Notes: generated by a model from the sequence alone, not told the origin. A stretch of 18,248 nt of DNA from Candidatus Cloacimonadota bacterium (GCA_023228285.1 JALOBM010000043.1:1-18248), one strand, 5' to 3'; positions 6,299 to 15,187 are shown, counted from the stretch's first letter. Program-made: numbers and translations.

Positions 6299-7285
6299 AT
6301 GAATAAAGACATATCGAGCGACTTCTTTGCCTTGGTGAAAGAGGCTGAGAGCATCGCGTTGACTACTCATATCCATTCGGACGGCGACGGCATGGTGACC
6401 TGCTTTGCCTTGCAGGAGATCATGAAAGCTTCCGGTTTCGACTCTACCATCGTTACCGACGGGGAAGAGCTGGATCGCTATGCTTTCCTGATGCGATACA
6501 CAAAGGTGCAAGCTTTTCACGAAGACATGGACTTTGGGCTGGTGATTGTGCTGGATTGCAATAGCTACGACCGCATCGGTAACCGGCATACACTTCTGGA
6601 CAAAGCCCGGAAAGTGGCAGTATTGGATCACCATATGATAGAGCATAATCACATCCCTGCAGATCTGCAACTGGTGGATTACAGCTATCCTTCGGTGGGA
6701 GCGTTGATCTGGCGCAGTATGCGAGAGACAATTCAAAAGCTGAATCCCGCTGTTCGGAAATATGTGGCAGATTGTGTGTATGTAAGCATTCTGAACGATA
6801 GCAACAACTTTAGTAATGCCAATACCAATGCCACCATGTTCGAGATCTCCGCAGAGCTTGCCCAGGAAGGCATCAAAGCCCACGAGCTGCACATGGCTTA
6901 TCTGCAAAATCACAGTGCCAAAGAAATGCTCTATGTGGGCAGAAGTCTATCCACAATCCGCCTGTTCGAGGATGGCAAGTACCTGTTTCTGCACTCCGAC
7001 AAAGCTTTGGCGGAAGAATTGGATGTGGATCCCTCTGCATATATGAGCGTAACTCGTTGGGTACAGGGCATATCTGGCCTCAGTGCCATCGCTTATTTTC
7101 GTGAAGATGAACCCGGAATGTGGAAAATATCGCTACGTTCTTTAATCCTGGATATGCACGAAGTAGCAGCTCGGCACGGAGGCGGTGGGCATCGCCAAGC
7201 ATCCGGATTGACCTTGATGGGCAGTCTTCAGGAAGTGCAGGAAGTCATTTTGCACGATCTGAAGCAGGCCAATTCCTTATCATGA
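6299..7285 (+). CDS. nrnA: DHH/DHHA1 phosphoesterase, NrnA-like nanoRNase/pAp phosphatase
   Basis: A 328-residue DHH-family protein that would degrade 2-5 nt RNA leftovers and/or dephosphorylate 3'-phosphoadenosine 5'-phosphate. Metal-binding motifs are intact: THIHSDGDG at about 23-31, VIVLDCNS near 80, the DHH signature VAVLDHHMIEHN near 107-118, and the DHHA1 substrate loop GGGGHRQASG near the C-terminus. It replaces oligoribonuclease in many bacteria with this operon. ATG 6299 fits the family start; TTG 6269, in the same frame and 9 nt after the rbfA stop, is possible. Neither has a clear ribosome-binding site. The end overlaps truB by ATGA. Confidence 0.9.
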   Translation: MNKDISSDFFALVKEAESIALTTHIHSDGDGMVTCFALQEIMKASGFDSTIVTDGEELDRYAFLMRYTKVQAFHEDMDFGLVIVLDCNSYDRIGNRHTLLDKARKVAVLDHHMIEHNHIPADLQLVDYSYPSVGALIWRSMRETIQKLNPAVRKYVADCVYVSILNDSNNFSNANTNATMFEISAELAQEGIKAHELHMAYLQNHSAKEMLYVGRSLSTIRLFEDGKYLFLHSDKALAEELDVDPSAYMSVTRWVQGISGLSAIAYFREDEPGMWKISLRSLILDMHEVAARHGGGGHRQASGLTLMGSLQEVQEVILHDLKQANSLS

Positions 7286-8154
7286 ATTCGTTCTTCCTGA
7301 TCGACAAGGAGGCGGGTATCTCCTCCTTCAAAGTGATTAGTTCCCTACGCAAGATATTGGGCATCCGCAAGATAGGGCATAGCGGCACCCTTGATCCATT
7401 TGCCACTGGACTCCTAATCTGCGCTACCGGTCAATATAGCCGATTGTTAAAATACGCTTTATCCCAAGACAAGGTCTATGAAGTGGAGTTACTGCTAGGC
7501 AGCAAGAGCAGTACCGGCGATCCTGAAGGAGAGATCATAGAGGAAACGGAGCTTCCGGAGAGCCTCAGCATCCCTGCCAATCTCGAAACGAAAGTTAGGG
7601 CTCTGCAAGAACTGCCCATTCCGAGATACTCCGCTGTGAAGATTGCAGGTAAGAGGGCATACAGCCTTGCCCGGCAGGGGATTGAGGTGGACATGCCCAT
7701 GCGTGAGGTGAAGATACTGGATTTTGAACTCTTGAGCGGAATCGAAGATAAACGCTTGTGCTATCGAGCTAAAGTATCCAAAGGCACTTATATCCGCGCC
7801 CTAAGTGAATACATCGCCGGTGAATTGGGATGTGTGGGAATGACTACTCAGCTTCGCAGATCCGCAATCGCAGACATCAGTGTGGATGAAGCATGCATTG
7901 TGGAAGATCTGGCAAAGGACATACACTCCAAAACGTTTGATGTGCACAGGATACTCCATTATCTACCTGCAATCGAGCTTTCCGAATCGCAGTCAAAGAG
8001 CTTTTTGCATGGTATGAGACTGCCGACAGATGCTGCTGATGCCCCGGATACAGCGATATATTCTGCAAATGGACTCTTTCTGGGTATAGCGAAGGTAGAA
8101 TCCCTTGAGATTATCCCACAATTGGTGATGGACGGAGGCAAGACATGTGCGTAA
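7282..8154 (+). CDS. truB: tRNA pseudouridine(55) synthase TruB
   Basis: A 290-residue enzyme that converts U55 of the tRNA T-loop to pseudouridine. The catalytic motif GHSGTLDPFATGLL lies at 32-45, with the nucleophilic Asp at 38; the usual HTG is HSG. Other motifs are the ELPIPRYSAVKIAGKRAYSL region and SKGTYIRAL. The C-terminal part is short but present. The start is ATG 7282, which overlaps the nrnA stop by 4 nt; the open frame continues upstream but only as an alternative phase of nrnA. The stop lies 10 nt inside ribF. TruB next to ribF is a common arrangement. Confidence 0.95.
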   Translation: MNSFFLIDKEAGISSFKVISSLRKILGIRKIGHSGTLDPFATGLLICATGQYSRLLKYALSQDKVYEVELLLGSKSSTGDPEGEIIEETELPESLSIPANLETKVRALQELPIPRYSAVKIAGKRAYSLARQGIEVDMPMREVKILDFELLSGIEDKRLCYRAKVSKGTYIRALSEYIAGELGCVGMTTQLRRSAIADISVDEACIVEDLAKDIHSKTFDVHRILHYLPAIELSESQSKSFLHGMRLPTDAADAPDTAIYSANGLFLGIAKVESLEIIPQLVMDGGKTCA

Positions 8155-9041
8155 TCAGTCTGGGTACTTTCGATGGCCTTCATTTGGGTCACCGCAAGCT
8201 TCTGGATAGAGTTCGCGAACTTGCTTCTACCGAATGCTTGAAATCCGTGATCATCACATACAAAGATCACCCGGCCTTTATCCTGAATCAAAGAGCTCTG
8301 CCCAAATTGCTCTGTCCCTCGGAAGTGAAAGAGCAGGAATTGAAGCGATTGGGCATTGACCAGGTGGAAATGCTCGATTTCTCCCAGGACTTAGCTGAAA
8401 CCTCTGCACTAGATTTCCTGCAGAATGTGCTCATTCCGCGTTGGCGGCCAAAAATCATCGTAGTAGGTCACGATAGCCATTTCGGCAAAAACCGGGAAGG
8501 CGATCGCAGCTTTCTGGAGCGATTTGCATCGCGTTTCAATTTCCGGGTGGAGTATGTAGAACCGCAGTTATTTGAGGGCAAACCGATCAGTAGCAGTATG
8601 ATCCGAGACTTTCTGAGCCGGGGACAGATCGAAGAAGCCAACCATCTCTTGGGCAGGAGTTACCGTCTTTCAGGCAAAGTGGGGAAGGGTTTGGCCAGGG
8701 GCAGGGAGTTTGGTTTCCCCACCGCAAATCTGATCCTGAGCAATCCGCACCAGCTTATCCCCGCGGAAGGGATATATCTCAGCAAAGCACATTTGGAGCA
8801 AGCGTCTTTTTTTAGCTTGACCAATATCGGGAAGTCTCCTACAGTGAAACACACAGGAATCGTGGAGATAGAAACTTTTCTGATCGATTTTACCGGCGAT
8901 ATCTACGACGATAATATGCAGGTGGAATTGTTACATTATCTCAGGGAGGAAAGGATGTTTGCAAATACTGACGACTTGGTCGCAGCCATGAATCGCGATC
9001 TGGAACGTGCCATCGCTCTGGTAGCGGAGTTGCAAGCTTGA
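8145..9041 (+). CDS. ribF: Bifunctional riboflavin kinase/FAD synthetase RibF
   Basis: A 298-residue enzyme that makes FMN from riboflavin and then FAD. The N-terminal nucleotidyltransferase has GTFDGLHLGH at residues 7-16 and the ISSSMIRDFLSRGQIEEA motif. The C-terminal flavokinase begins around residue 169 with LLGRSYRLSGKV and contains GREFGFPTANL, then FLIDFTGDIYDDNMQVEL. GGAGG at 8134-8138 precedes ATG 8145 with 6-nt spacing. The gene overlaps truB by 10 nt and the next gene by TTGA. Both catalytic halves look intact. Confidence 0.95.
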   Translation: MCVISLGTFDGLHLGHRKLLDRVRELASTECLKSVIITYKDHPAFILNQRALPKLLCPSEVKEQELKRLGIDQVEMLDFSQDLAETSALDFLQNVLIPRWRPKIIVVGHDSHFGKNREGDRSFLERFASRFNFRVEYVEPQLFEGKPISSSMIRDFLSRGQIEEANHLLGRSYRLSGKVGKGLARGREFGFPTANLILSNPHQLIPAEGIYLSKAHLEQASFFSLTNIGKSPTVKHTGIVEIETFLIDFTGDIYDDNMQVELLHYLREERMFANTDDLVAAMNRDLERAIALVAELQA

Positions 9042-10906
9042 AACGCAGCCTTATCATCCTGGCATTGCTCTTCAGCTATCTGTATGGGATAGTATGCATA
9101 TCTGCAGACGGAGAGCAGATCCCGCAGGACCGCGAGTATCACTATTATCTGCATAATAATGCACATGACTACAGCTTTTACGGTGCCAATAAATGGGCGG
9201 TGAGATTCGATTTTAGCCAGGCATATCCTCTTATGAGCAACGTGAACTTCACCGCTAGCGGAGCCAGACTGTGGTTTCCGAATCCTGGAGGACAAGTAAC
9301 GGTAGAACTTTGTACGGACAATGTATCTCAACCTGGTAGCGTAGTATCCGTGCAAACGGTGGAAGTATCATCCCAGCAGATTGACATCGCCTTTCCCTCC
9401 ACCAGCACACATGATATTGCCTGGCTGGTGGTTACATACGAGACAAACATGCAATCCCGCTATGTAGCGGCTAGTGCGGGAGGCGGTGATAATAGCTTTT
9501 ACATGACAACCGTGGGCGATCAGTTTTACCTGTCTTCACTTAGCAATGCCGGTTTTAACTGTGAACTGCTGTTTGGTTTGTTAGGCGACTTCACTCACAC
9601 AGAGGTGGATCTGGAATTATGTGATTTTTACCTTGAGGGAGATCTGTTGCCAGGTAGCAGAGTGTATCCCAGATTCACAGGTTACAATCACAGCAATCAG
9701 ACACTGGATGAGGTGGGCTTGAGCATCACGATGAACCGGCCGGGAGAACCCCGGTTTGACAGTCTCTATATTGCCTTGCCTCAGAGCCTTGCCCCACTTA
9801 GCAGCTTTGACTATACCAGTGATCTGCAGTTTATAGAGCTGCCCTCAGATCCATTGCAACTACGTCTTGATATGAAGCTGATTAGTGAAATTGCCGAGAG
9901 TGATTCTCTCTCCGGCAATAACAGCTTCAACTGCTTTTTCAATATATTTGCAGATCCCATGCCAGGTCAAGTGGTGGAGAACTTTCTGCGTACTAGCGGT
10001 GACAATGCTATTTCCACGATCCAGTCTCCATATTTGAACCGTGATTTTCATGTGCTGGACTACTATCCTCTGTTATCTGACCCATTATCAAATCTGGGAG
10101 CAATGCAACGCTTCAATTGGTATGGTTTCAATGCGTTACCTCAAACTATCGGTAATGGACACAGCCGCATTATCGGGCTTACGCAAGCTTACGAAAGCAG
10201 TTTTGCCGAGCTATTGGACGACATCTCTGCCGATCGCACCTTTATCTCTGAATCCTCTTGCCGGTTGGATTCCATTCCGGAGTCCGCAAACATGTATCTT
10301 AGCGTCAGTTTGCTGAATCAGAACACGAGCTTGTATGAGTCCAATCTGGAAAACATCACACTGGATTCCCGTTTGTTTGTGGGTCTTTTTGCCAAACCAA
10401 GCGCAGAAAGTACACAGAAATACAGTTTATTACAGTGGATTTGTTTTGCCGATACCATAAATACGGCCCTCCAACCGGAAGTAACTGTGGAAAAGACTTA
10501 CAGTGTAAGTTTTAGCAATCTGTTCAATGACAGTGCAGAGACAGATTACCGCATCTACTATTGGTTGCAGGATCAGTACGGCGGCAGAATTCATTTTATG
10601 AATTTCTACGATTTTGACCCCCAGCAGTATACTTCAAATGCGGATTTATATACACCAAGCCTGAGCTTTAGCGCTTATCCCAATCCGCTGAGGCAGGATG
10701 AATATCTGCATCTCAGCATAAAAGACGCTACTGCAGCGAAGATAAGCATTTACAACCTGAAAGGTCAGCGGATCCACAGGCAAAACGACATCACGGGGAA
10801 ACTGGATCTATGCGGAAAGCTCTTCCCAGCATCAGGCATTTACTTTATCCGTGTGGAACAAAGCGGTAAGGCCCCTCAAACGAAGAAAATAAGCATTATT
10901 AAGTGA
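9038..10906 (+). CDS. Secreted protein with type IX-like C-terminal sorting domain and thioredoxin-like (Omp28-like) region
   Basis: A 622-residue exported protein. Residues 1-24 (MKRSLIILALLFSYLYGIV) form a signal peptide. The last 76 residues (from YPNPL at 547) fit the Por/type IX C-terminal sorting domain: a beta-rich segment with ISIYNLKGQRI and GIYFIRVEQSG, ending in basic and aliphatic residues. Residues 1-300 look like beta-sandwich extracellular material. Residues about 312-400 resemble a thioredoxin/Omp28-like domain (VVENFL, then RFNWYGFNALPQT at 359-370, with a likely cis-Pro at 368), but no CxxC is present. TTG 9038 has GGAG 8 nt upstream and overlaps the ribF stop by 4 nt. Substrate or partner is unknown. 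Confidence 0.75.
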   Translation: MKRSLIILALLFSYLYGIVCISADGEQIPQDREYHYYLHNNAHDYSFYGANKWAVRFDFSQAYPLMSNVNFTASGARLWFPNPGGQVTVELCTDNVSQPGSVVSVQTVEVSSQQIDIAFPSTSTHDIAWLVVTYETNMQSRYVAASAGGGDNSFYMTTVGDQFYLSSLSNAGFNCELLFGLLGDFTHTEVDLELCDFYLEGDLLPGSRVYPRFTGYNHSNQTLDEVGLSITMNRPGEPRFDSLYIALPQSLAPLSSFDYTSDLQFIELPSDPLQLRLDMKLISEIAESDSLSGNNSFNCFFNIFADPMPGQVVENFLRTSGDNAISTIQSPYLNRDFHVLDYYPLLSDPLSNLGAMQRFNWYGFNALPQTIGNGHSRIIGLTQAYESSFAELLDDISADRTFISESSCRLDSIPESANMYLSVSLLNQNTSLYESNLENITLDSRLFVGLFAKPSAESTQKYSLLQWICFADTINTALQPEVTVEKTYSVSFSNLFNDSAETDYRIYYWLQDQYGGRIHFMNFYDFDPQQYTSNADLYTPSLSFSAYPNPLRQDEYLHLSIKDATAAKISIYNLKGQRIHRQNDITGKLDLCGKLFPASGIYFIRVEQSGKAPQTKKISIIK

Positions 10907-10912
10907 TATAGT

Positions 10913-11863
10913 ATGGAAGAACACATTTTTGTAGCAGACATGCATCAGCATGAGAACAAAGAGATTAGCGGGTTCTATCTGGCTCAGGAGAAAGAACTGC
11001 GAGAGGGTAAGGGCGGCAGCTTTATCCGCATAAAGATTCAGGATAGAAGCGGTTATGTCACGGCTAATGTATGGAAAGACGCTGCTAAGACCAGTGAACT
11101 TTTCGATGCCGGAGATGTGGTTCACATCAAAGCTCAAGTGGTGAATTACAAAGGCCAGATTCAACTGAGTATCCAACAATTGCGTTTTGCGGATAAAAGC
11201 GAATTTGATATTGGTTTGTTTGTGGCAAAAAGCAGATTTACTCCGGATTTTCTGGCAGAACGCTTTTGGGAATTTGTGGATAAAGTAGAACATGAATATC
11301 TCAATCGACTTTTACACGAGATCTTCGATGATAAACCGTTTTTCCAGCGTTTTTTGGAAGCCCCCGCCGCTAAAAGCTGGCACCACAATTATGTTCACGG
11401 GCTCATCGAACATACCGTAGCCGTAGCTGCCCTGTGCGAGTTTACCTCTACCCAGTATCCGGTATCCATGGATCTCATGCTCTGCGGAGCCTTACTGCAT
11501 GACGCCGCCAAACAGAGAGAATACCATGGAAAGGCCAGTATAGATTTTACCGATGAGGGACGCCTATTGGGGCATCTCAGTATGGGTGATCAGATGGTGG
11601 TCGAGGCTGCATCCCGGATCCCAGGATTTCCTGAAGAAGTGTTGTTAAATCTGCGTCATCTCATCCTTTCCCATCATGGCGAATACGAGAAAGCATCTGT
11701 GCGCCTGCCGCAAACTCTGGAAGCACTTCTGCTGCACCATTGTGACAATCTGGACGCCCAAAGCGCCGGAGTGTGTCAATTGCTCGCCGCCGCTCCTCCC
11801 GATGCAGTCTGGAGTGAGTACGACAAGCTGAACAACCGCTATTATCGCATTGTAAGAATTTAG
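10913..11863 (+). CDS. yhaM: YhaM-type 3'-5' exoribonuclease (OB fold + HD domain)
   Basis: A 316-residue protein built like YhaM/CbfA: an N-terminal OB-fold nucleic-acid-binding domain (about 15-92, including GGSFIRIKIQDRSGYVTANVW) and an HD phosphohydrolase domain (about 155-285). Metal ligands are visible at H162/H167, H196-D197 (ALLHDAAK), H254-H255 and D278. YhaM degrades RNA and single-stranded DNA from the 3' end. The gene starts 6 nt after the preceding stop, with only a weak ribosome-binding site, and ends 4 nt before the next gene. It is one of three hydrolase genes in this operon. Confidence 0.85.
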   Translation: MEEHIFVADMHQHENKEISGFYLAQEKELREGKGGSFIRIKIQDRSGYVTANVWKDAAKTSELFDAGDVVHIKAQVVNYKGQIQLSIQQLRFADKSEFDIGLFVAKSRFTPDFLAERFWEFVDKVEHEYLNRLLHEIFDDKPFFQRFLEAPAAKSWHHNYVHGLIEHTVAVAALCEFTSTQYPVSMDLMLCGALLHDAAKQREYHGKASIDFTDEGRLLGHLSMGDQMVVEAASRIPGFPEEVLLNLRHLILSHHGEYEKASVRLPQTLEALLLHHCDNLDAQSAGVCQLLAAAPPDAVWSEYDKLNNRYYRIVRI

Positions 11864-11867
11864 GCTT

Positions 11868-12644
11868 ATGTTCCAAACCTCCGTACTTGCCAGCGGCAGC
11901 AAAGGTAATTCGATCCTCGTGCGTAGCCGGGATACAGGGATTATTTTGGATGCAGGGATCAGCATGAAGCGGATTTGGGAAGCTCTAGACACACTTAGAA
12001 TCCAGCGCAGCATCATCAAAGCCGTAATAGTGTCCCACGAGCATTCCGATCATACCCGTAGCGCCGGAGCGCTGTGCCGCAGCCTGAAAATCCCGCTCTA
12101 CATTTCTCCAGATACTTTTGCCTATAGCTCGCACAGACTGGGTAGCGTGGATGAGCGTCTGTGCTATTTTGACGCTGGAACAGAGTTTCTGATTGGAGAC
12201 ATCCTGATACAGCCTTTCCGCTCTTCACACGATGCGGTGGACAGCTGCAACTTTACCTTTGAACATGATGACCGGAAGCTGGGTGTAGCCATCGATCTGG
12301 GGTACTTTTCCAAACTGACCGTAACCAAACTGAGTGATGTGCATACTTTGGTACTGGAAAGCAATCACGACCTGCAGATGCTGATGGACGGCCCTTACGA
12401 CTGGAATCTGAAGAAACGTGTGAAAAGCGAACACGGACACCTTTCCAACGAACAAGCGGTGGGACTTCTCTCCCAAGTGCTGCATCCGGGATTGAAAAAC
12501 CTGGTGCTGGCTCACCTTTCAGAAACCAACAACCGCCCCGATCTGGCATATCAGACGATGAACGAGTATCTGCAAACCATCCGTAGCGACATCAACCTCA
12601 TGGTGGCAGATCAGTATTGTCATACTCCACTGGTGGATATCTGA
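11868..12644 (+). CDS. yycJ: YycJ/WalJ-type metallo-beta-lactamase fold hydrolase
   Basis: A 258-residue metallo-beta-lactamase-fold enzyme. It begins with the family motif LASGSKGNS (7-15) and carries the metal motif SHEHSDH at 56-62, a further ligand in FRSSHD near 122-127 and a late His in LVLAHLSE. In Firmicutes YycJ (VicX/WalJ) is a 5'-3' exonuclease that accompanies the WalRK system; no such system is near here, so the housekeeping DNA or RNA role is inferred only from the family. It is the last gene of the operon. No clear terminator follows; the 76-bp element copy B lies just downstream. Confidence 0.85.
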   Translation: MFQTSVLASGSKGNSILVRSRDTGIILDAGISMKRIWEALDTLRIQRSIIKAVIVSHEHSDHTRSAGALCRSLKIPLYISPDTFAYSSHRLGSVDERLCYFDAGTEFLIGDILIQPFRSSHDAVDSCNFTFEHDDRKLGVAIDLGYFSKLTVTKLSDVHTLVLESNHDLQMLMDGPYDWNLKKRVKSEHGHLSNEQAVGLLSQVLHPGLKNLVLAHLSETNNRPDLAYQTMNEYLQTIRSDINLMVADQYCHTPLVDI

Positions 12645-12844
12645 GCAGGCTCTGAGCCCAAGCCGCTCCTCCATTTACAGCATCCGTCGTTCAGTCTCAA
12701 TCTTCCCCCTCTGAGCTTACTATATATGAAGCAGATATCATCGGGTTATCATCGAGTGACCACTGCATTATAACGCGTTTATATCTAGTTCGGCACTGCC
12801 GGATATATAGGGGGAATATCCAGGATATATAGTCTGAAACTCTG
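12645..12844. other. Convergent intergenic gap with the 76-bp element
   Basis: This 200-nt gap lies between the end of the plus-strand operon and the end of priA. It holds GGCTC/GAGCC (about 12648-12658, no T-run), copy B of the dispersed element, and GGATAT/ATATCC (12801-12821). No recognisable intrinsic terminator is present on either strand, so transcription of the two units may be ended by Rho or by these weak structures. Confidence 0.6.
12724..12799 (-). repeat. 76-bp dispersed element, copy B (inverted relative to copy A)
   Basis: It matches the reverse complement of 501-576 at 71 of 76 positions by eye without gaps. Its edges are flanked by CTATATAT (12720-12727) and ATATATAG (12803-12810), an 8-bp inverted pair that copy A does not share. 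GGATATATAG is also repeated directly at 12801-12810 and 12823-12832. It lies between convergent genes and contains no open frame. Confidence 0.9.
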
Positions 12845-15187
12845 CTACATCAACATCGAAGGATCAATGTCGATCTGAAAATAGAGCTTGGTTTTAAAGG
12901 AATTGCAGATATTGTCTATGGCTTGTTTTAATACTGCCGGATTGTAGCCCTTCAAGATGAGATGATGGCGGTACATGTTGTTAATCTTGGTAAAGGGAGC
13001 GGGGGCAGGGCCCAGAATAAGCAAGTGCTCATCGGTCTTGGGCAGGTGATCCCGGCTCAAGCGTGCCATTTCGGAAACGATTTCCTGTTCATCTGCGCTT
13101 TGATAGAGGATGCGCGCCAAACGGTAGTAGGGAGGGTAATACAGCCTTTTACGCAATGCTGTTTCCACGCGGGCAAAGCCTTCAAAATCCTGATGGCTGG
13201 CATATTGAATGGCGTAGTGCTCGGGATTGTAGGTCTGGATGATTACTTCTCCTTTCTTCTCTGCTCTGCCGCTGCGTCCCGCTACTTGCGTAAGGAGCTG
13301 AAAGGTTCGTTCCGCAGAGCGAAAATCCGGGATGTTCAAGCTGATATCCGCGTTCACGATGCCAACCAGGGTTACATTGGGAAAGTCGAGTCCCTTGGTG
13401 ATCATCTGCGTGCCCAACAGAATGTCCAGCTCATGCTTTTTCATGCGTTGATACATGCTTTTCAGGTTGATGCGGCTGCTGTCGCTATCCAATCTGAGAA
13501 TCCGCGCCATGGGAAAAAGAATCTTCAGGCTTTGTTCTACCTTCTGAGTTCCAGGAGATCCATAGGAAAAAGTAAAAGAATTGCAGGAGGGGCATCGTCG
13601 GGGTACGGGGTAGAAGGATCCGCAATAATGACATTGCATTTCTTCACGGTCGCGATGGTAATACATGCTAATTTCGCAGTTTGGACAGGTAATCAGTTTA
13701 CCGCATTTCAAGCATTGCACAAAGGATGAATATCCGCGGCGGTTTTGGAAGAGGATTACTTGTTCTTTACGATCCAGCCGTTGTGCTATCGCCTTGGCCA
13801 AGTCGTCCGAAATCAGTTCTGTGCTGTCACAATCGCAGAGATCCAGGATTCTAACTTCCGGCAATTTGTAGTTCATCGGGCGTTGAAGCAATTTGTGCAG
13901 TTTATACTTTCCGGTCATACTGTTGTTCCAGCTTTCCAGAGATGGCGTGGCAGAACCCAATATAACTTGCGCACCTTGCTGTTGCGCTCGTACTATTGCT
14001 ACATCCCGTCCATTGTAGCGGGGTTGGCTATCCTGTTTATAACTTTGTTCATGCTCTTCATCTACGATGATCAGTCCCAGGTTTTGCACGGGAGCAAAGA
14101 TCGCACTACGGGCTCCAAGAGCGATGCGGCATTCGCCATTCTGCAGCTTTTGCCACTGGGCAAAGCGTTGGGTGTCGGTTAACTGACTATGTAGTATGGC
14201 GAGTTGTTCACCAAAGCTTGCATCAAATTTGTCCAGCATTTGGGGAGTGAGGGCGATCTCCGGGATTAGAAAGATCACGGATTTTCCGGCATTCAGATAC
14301 TTCCGGATTATCTCGATGTATACCTCGGTCTTGCCACTACCGGTGATGCCATAGAGTAAGTGAACCTGAAAGCTGCCAAAATCTGAGGATATTTCTGAGA
14401 TGGCAGAAATCTGTGCATCATTCAACACGATGTTCTTGGCTTTTGCGCCTGTATCCCTGAGTAATTGAGCGCTCTGCACTTCTCTGGGGAAGATCTTGAT
14501 AATTCCCTTTTTCACTAATGCCTTGAGGCTGCTGTAGGAAACTACATTGCTGATGTCCGCCATGGGGAAGGGCTTGGTCTGAGTTTTGATGAGCTCCCAA
14601 GCTTCTCTTTGCCTGAGTGGAAGAGTGTCCGGATCAAAATCACTACTTATTATCTGAATAAAATTTAGGATCTTGGGCTTATCTTTGTGCCGCAATTTGT
14701 TATCTATCTTTAGTAAACCTGCAGTTGCAGCGGCTTCGCAGAGACGGTATATGGGAAGATTGGGGAAGCTTTTACGCAGATCGCATATTCGGCTTTTTCC
14801 ACTGTGGATCAAAGCTCTGTAGAGTGCTTCAAACTGAGGGGGGATATCTTCTTCGGGGCCAATCCAGATCAGTTCGGCATCCACATCACTTTGCAGCTTT
14901 GCAGGAAGCATGGCAAATAGTGCTTTTCCCATGCTGCAATGATAGTATTCGGACATCCATCTTGCAAGCTTGATCAACTCAAGTGGCAGGATGGCAGTGT
15001 CGTCCAAAACCTCGGCAACGGACTTGTAGTTTAGCTTTCCAGCAGTATGGCTTTCCAGACATATACCCAGCATCAGTTTGGCTTTGAGAGGTACCAACAC
15101 CCGGGCACCCAGAGGTATGGGATCCTGGCTGCTATAGCTGAAATCACGGTTTATTCCAAGAGGGAGTGCGATTTTGTAGTAATGCAT
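12845..15187 (-). CDS. priA: Primosomal replication restart helicase PriA
   Basis: A 780-residue superfamily 2 DNA helicase that reloads the replisome at stalled forks. The N-terminal 3'-end-binding domain begins MHYYKIALPLGINRDFSYS. Walker A is GITGSGKT at 280-287 and Walker B is VDEEHEQSY. The zinc-binding insert keeps eight cysteines in four CxxC pairs (CLKC, CPNC, CHYC, CPSC). Helicase motifs GTQMITKGLDFPNVTLV and QVAGRSGR follow. I start at ATG 15187, as the family does; TTG 15199 adds only four residues. It is convergent with the yycJ-type gene. A TTGACA box sits at 15221-15216 but its best -10 (TATAAC) is 21 nt away, so its promoter is uncertain. Confidence 0.96.
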   Translation of the reverse strand: MHYYKIALPLGINRDFSYSSQDPIPLGARVLVPLKAKLMLGICLESHTAGKLNYKSVAEVLDDTAILPLELIKLARWMSEYYHCSMGKALFAMLPAKLQSDVDAELIWIGPEEDIPPQFEALYRALIHSGKSRICDLRKSFPNLPIYRLCEAAATAGLLKIDNKLRHKDKPKILNFIQIISSDFDPDTLPLRQREAWELIKTQTKPFPMADISNVVSYSSLKALVKKGIIKIFPREVQSAQLLRDTGAKAKNIVLNDAQISAISEISSDFGSFQVHLLYGITGSGKTEVYIEIIRKYLNAGKSVIFLIPEIALTPQMLDKFDASFGEQLAILHSQLTDTQRFAQWQKLQNGECRIALGARSAIFAPVQNLGLIIVDEEHEQSYKQDSQPRYNGRDVAIVRAQQQGAQVILGSATPSLESWNNSMTGKYKLHKLLQRPMNYKLPEVRILDLCDCDSTELISDDLAKAIAQRLDRKEQVILFQNRRGYSSFVQCLKCGKLITCPNCEISMYYHRDREEMQCHYCGSFYPVPRRCPSCNSFTFSYGSPGTQKVEQSLKILFPMARILRLDSDSSRINLKSMYQRMKKHELDILLGTQMITKGLDFPNVTLVGIVNADISLNIPDFRSAERTFQLLTQVAGRSGRAEKKGEVIIQTYNPEHYAIQYASHQDFEGFARVETALRKRLYYPPYYRLARILYQSADEQEIVSEMARLSRDHLPKTDEHLLILGPAPAPFTKINNMYRHHLILKGYNPAVLKQAIDNICNSFKTKLYFQIDIDPSMLM

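Noticed and set aside
7120..7281. N-terminal extension of TruB
   Set aside because: The frame is open through the end of nrnA, but TruB homologues begin at MNSFFLIDKEAG, and ATG 7282 forms the usual ATGA overlap.
12648..12658. GGCTC/GAGCC palindrome after the yycJ-type gene as a terminator
   Set aside because: It is a short stem with a one-base centre and no T-run on either strand.
12962..13729. 255-residue plus-strand frame opposite priA
   Set aside because: It is antisense to conserved PriA helicase and zinc motifs, and its composition and lack of a start context mark it as a shadow.
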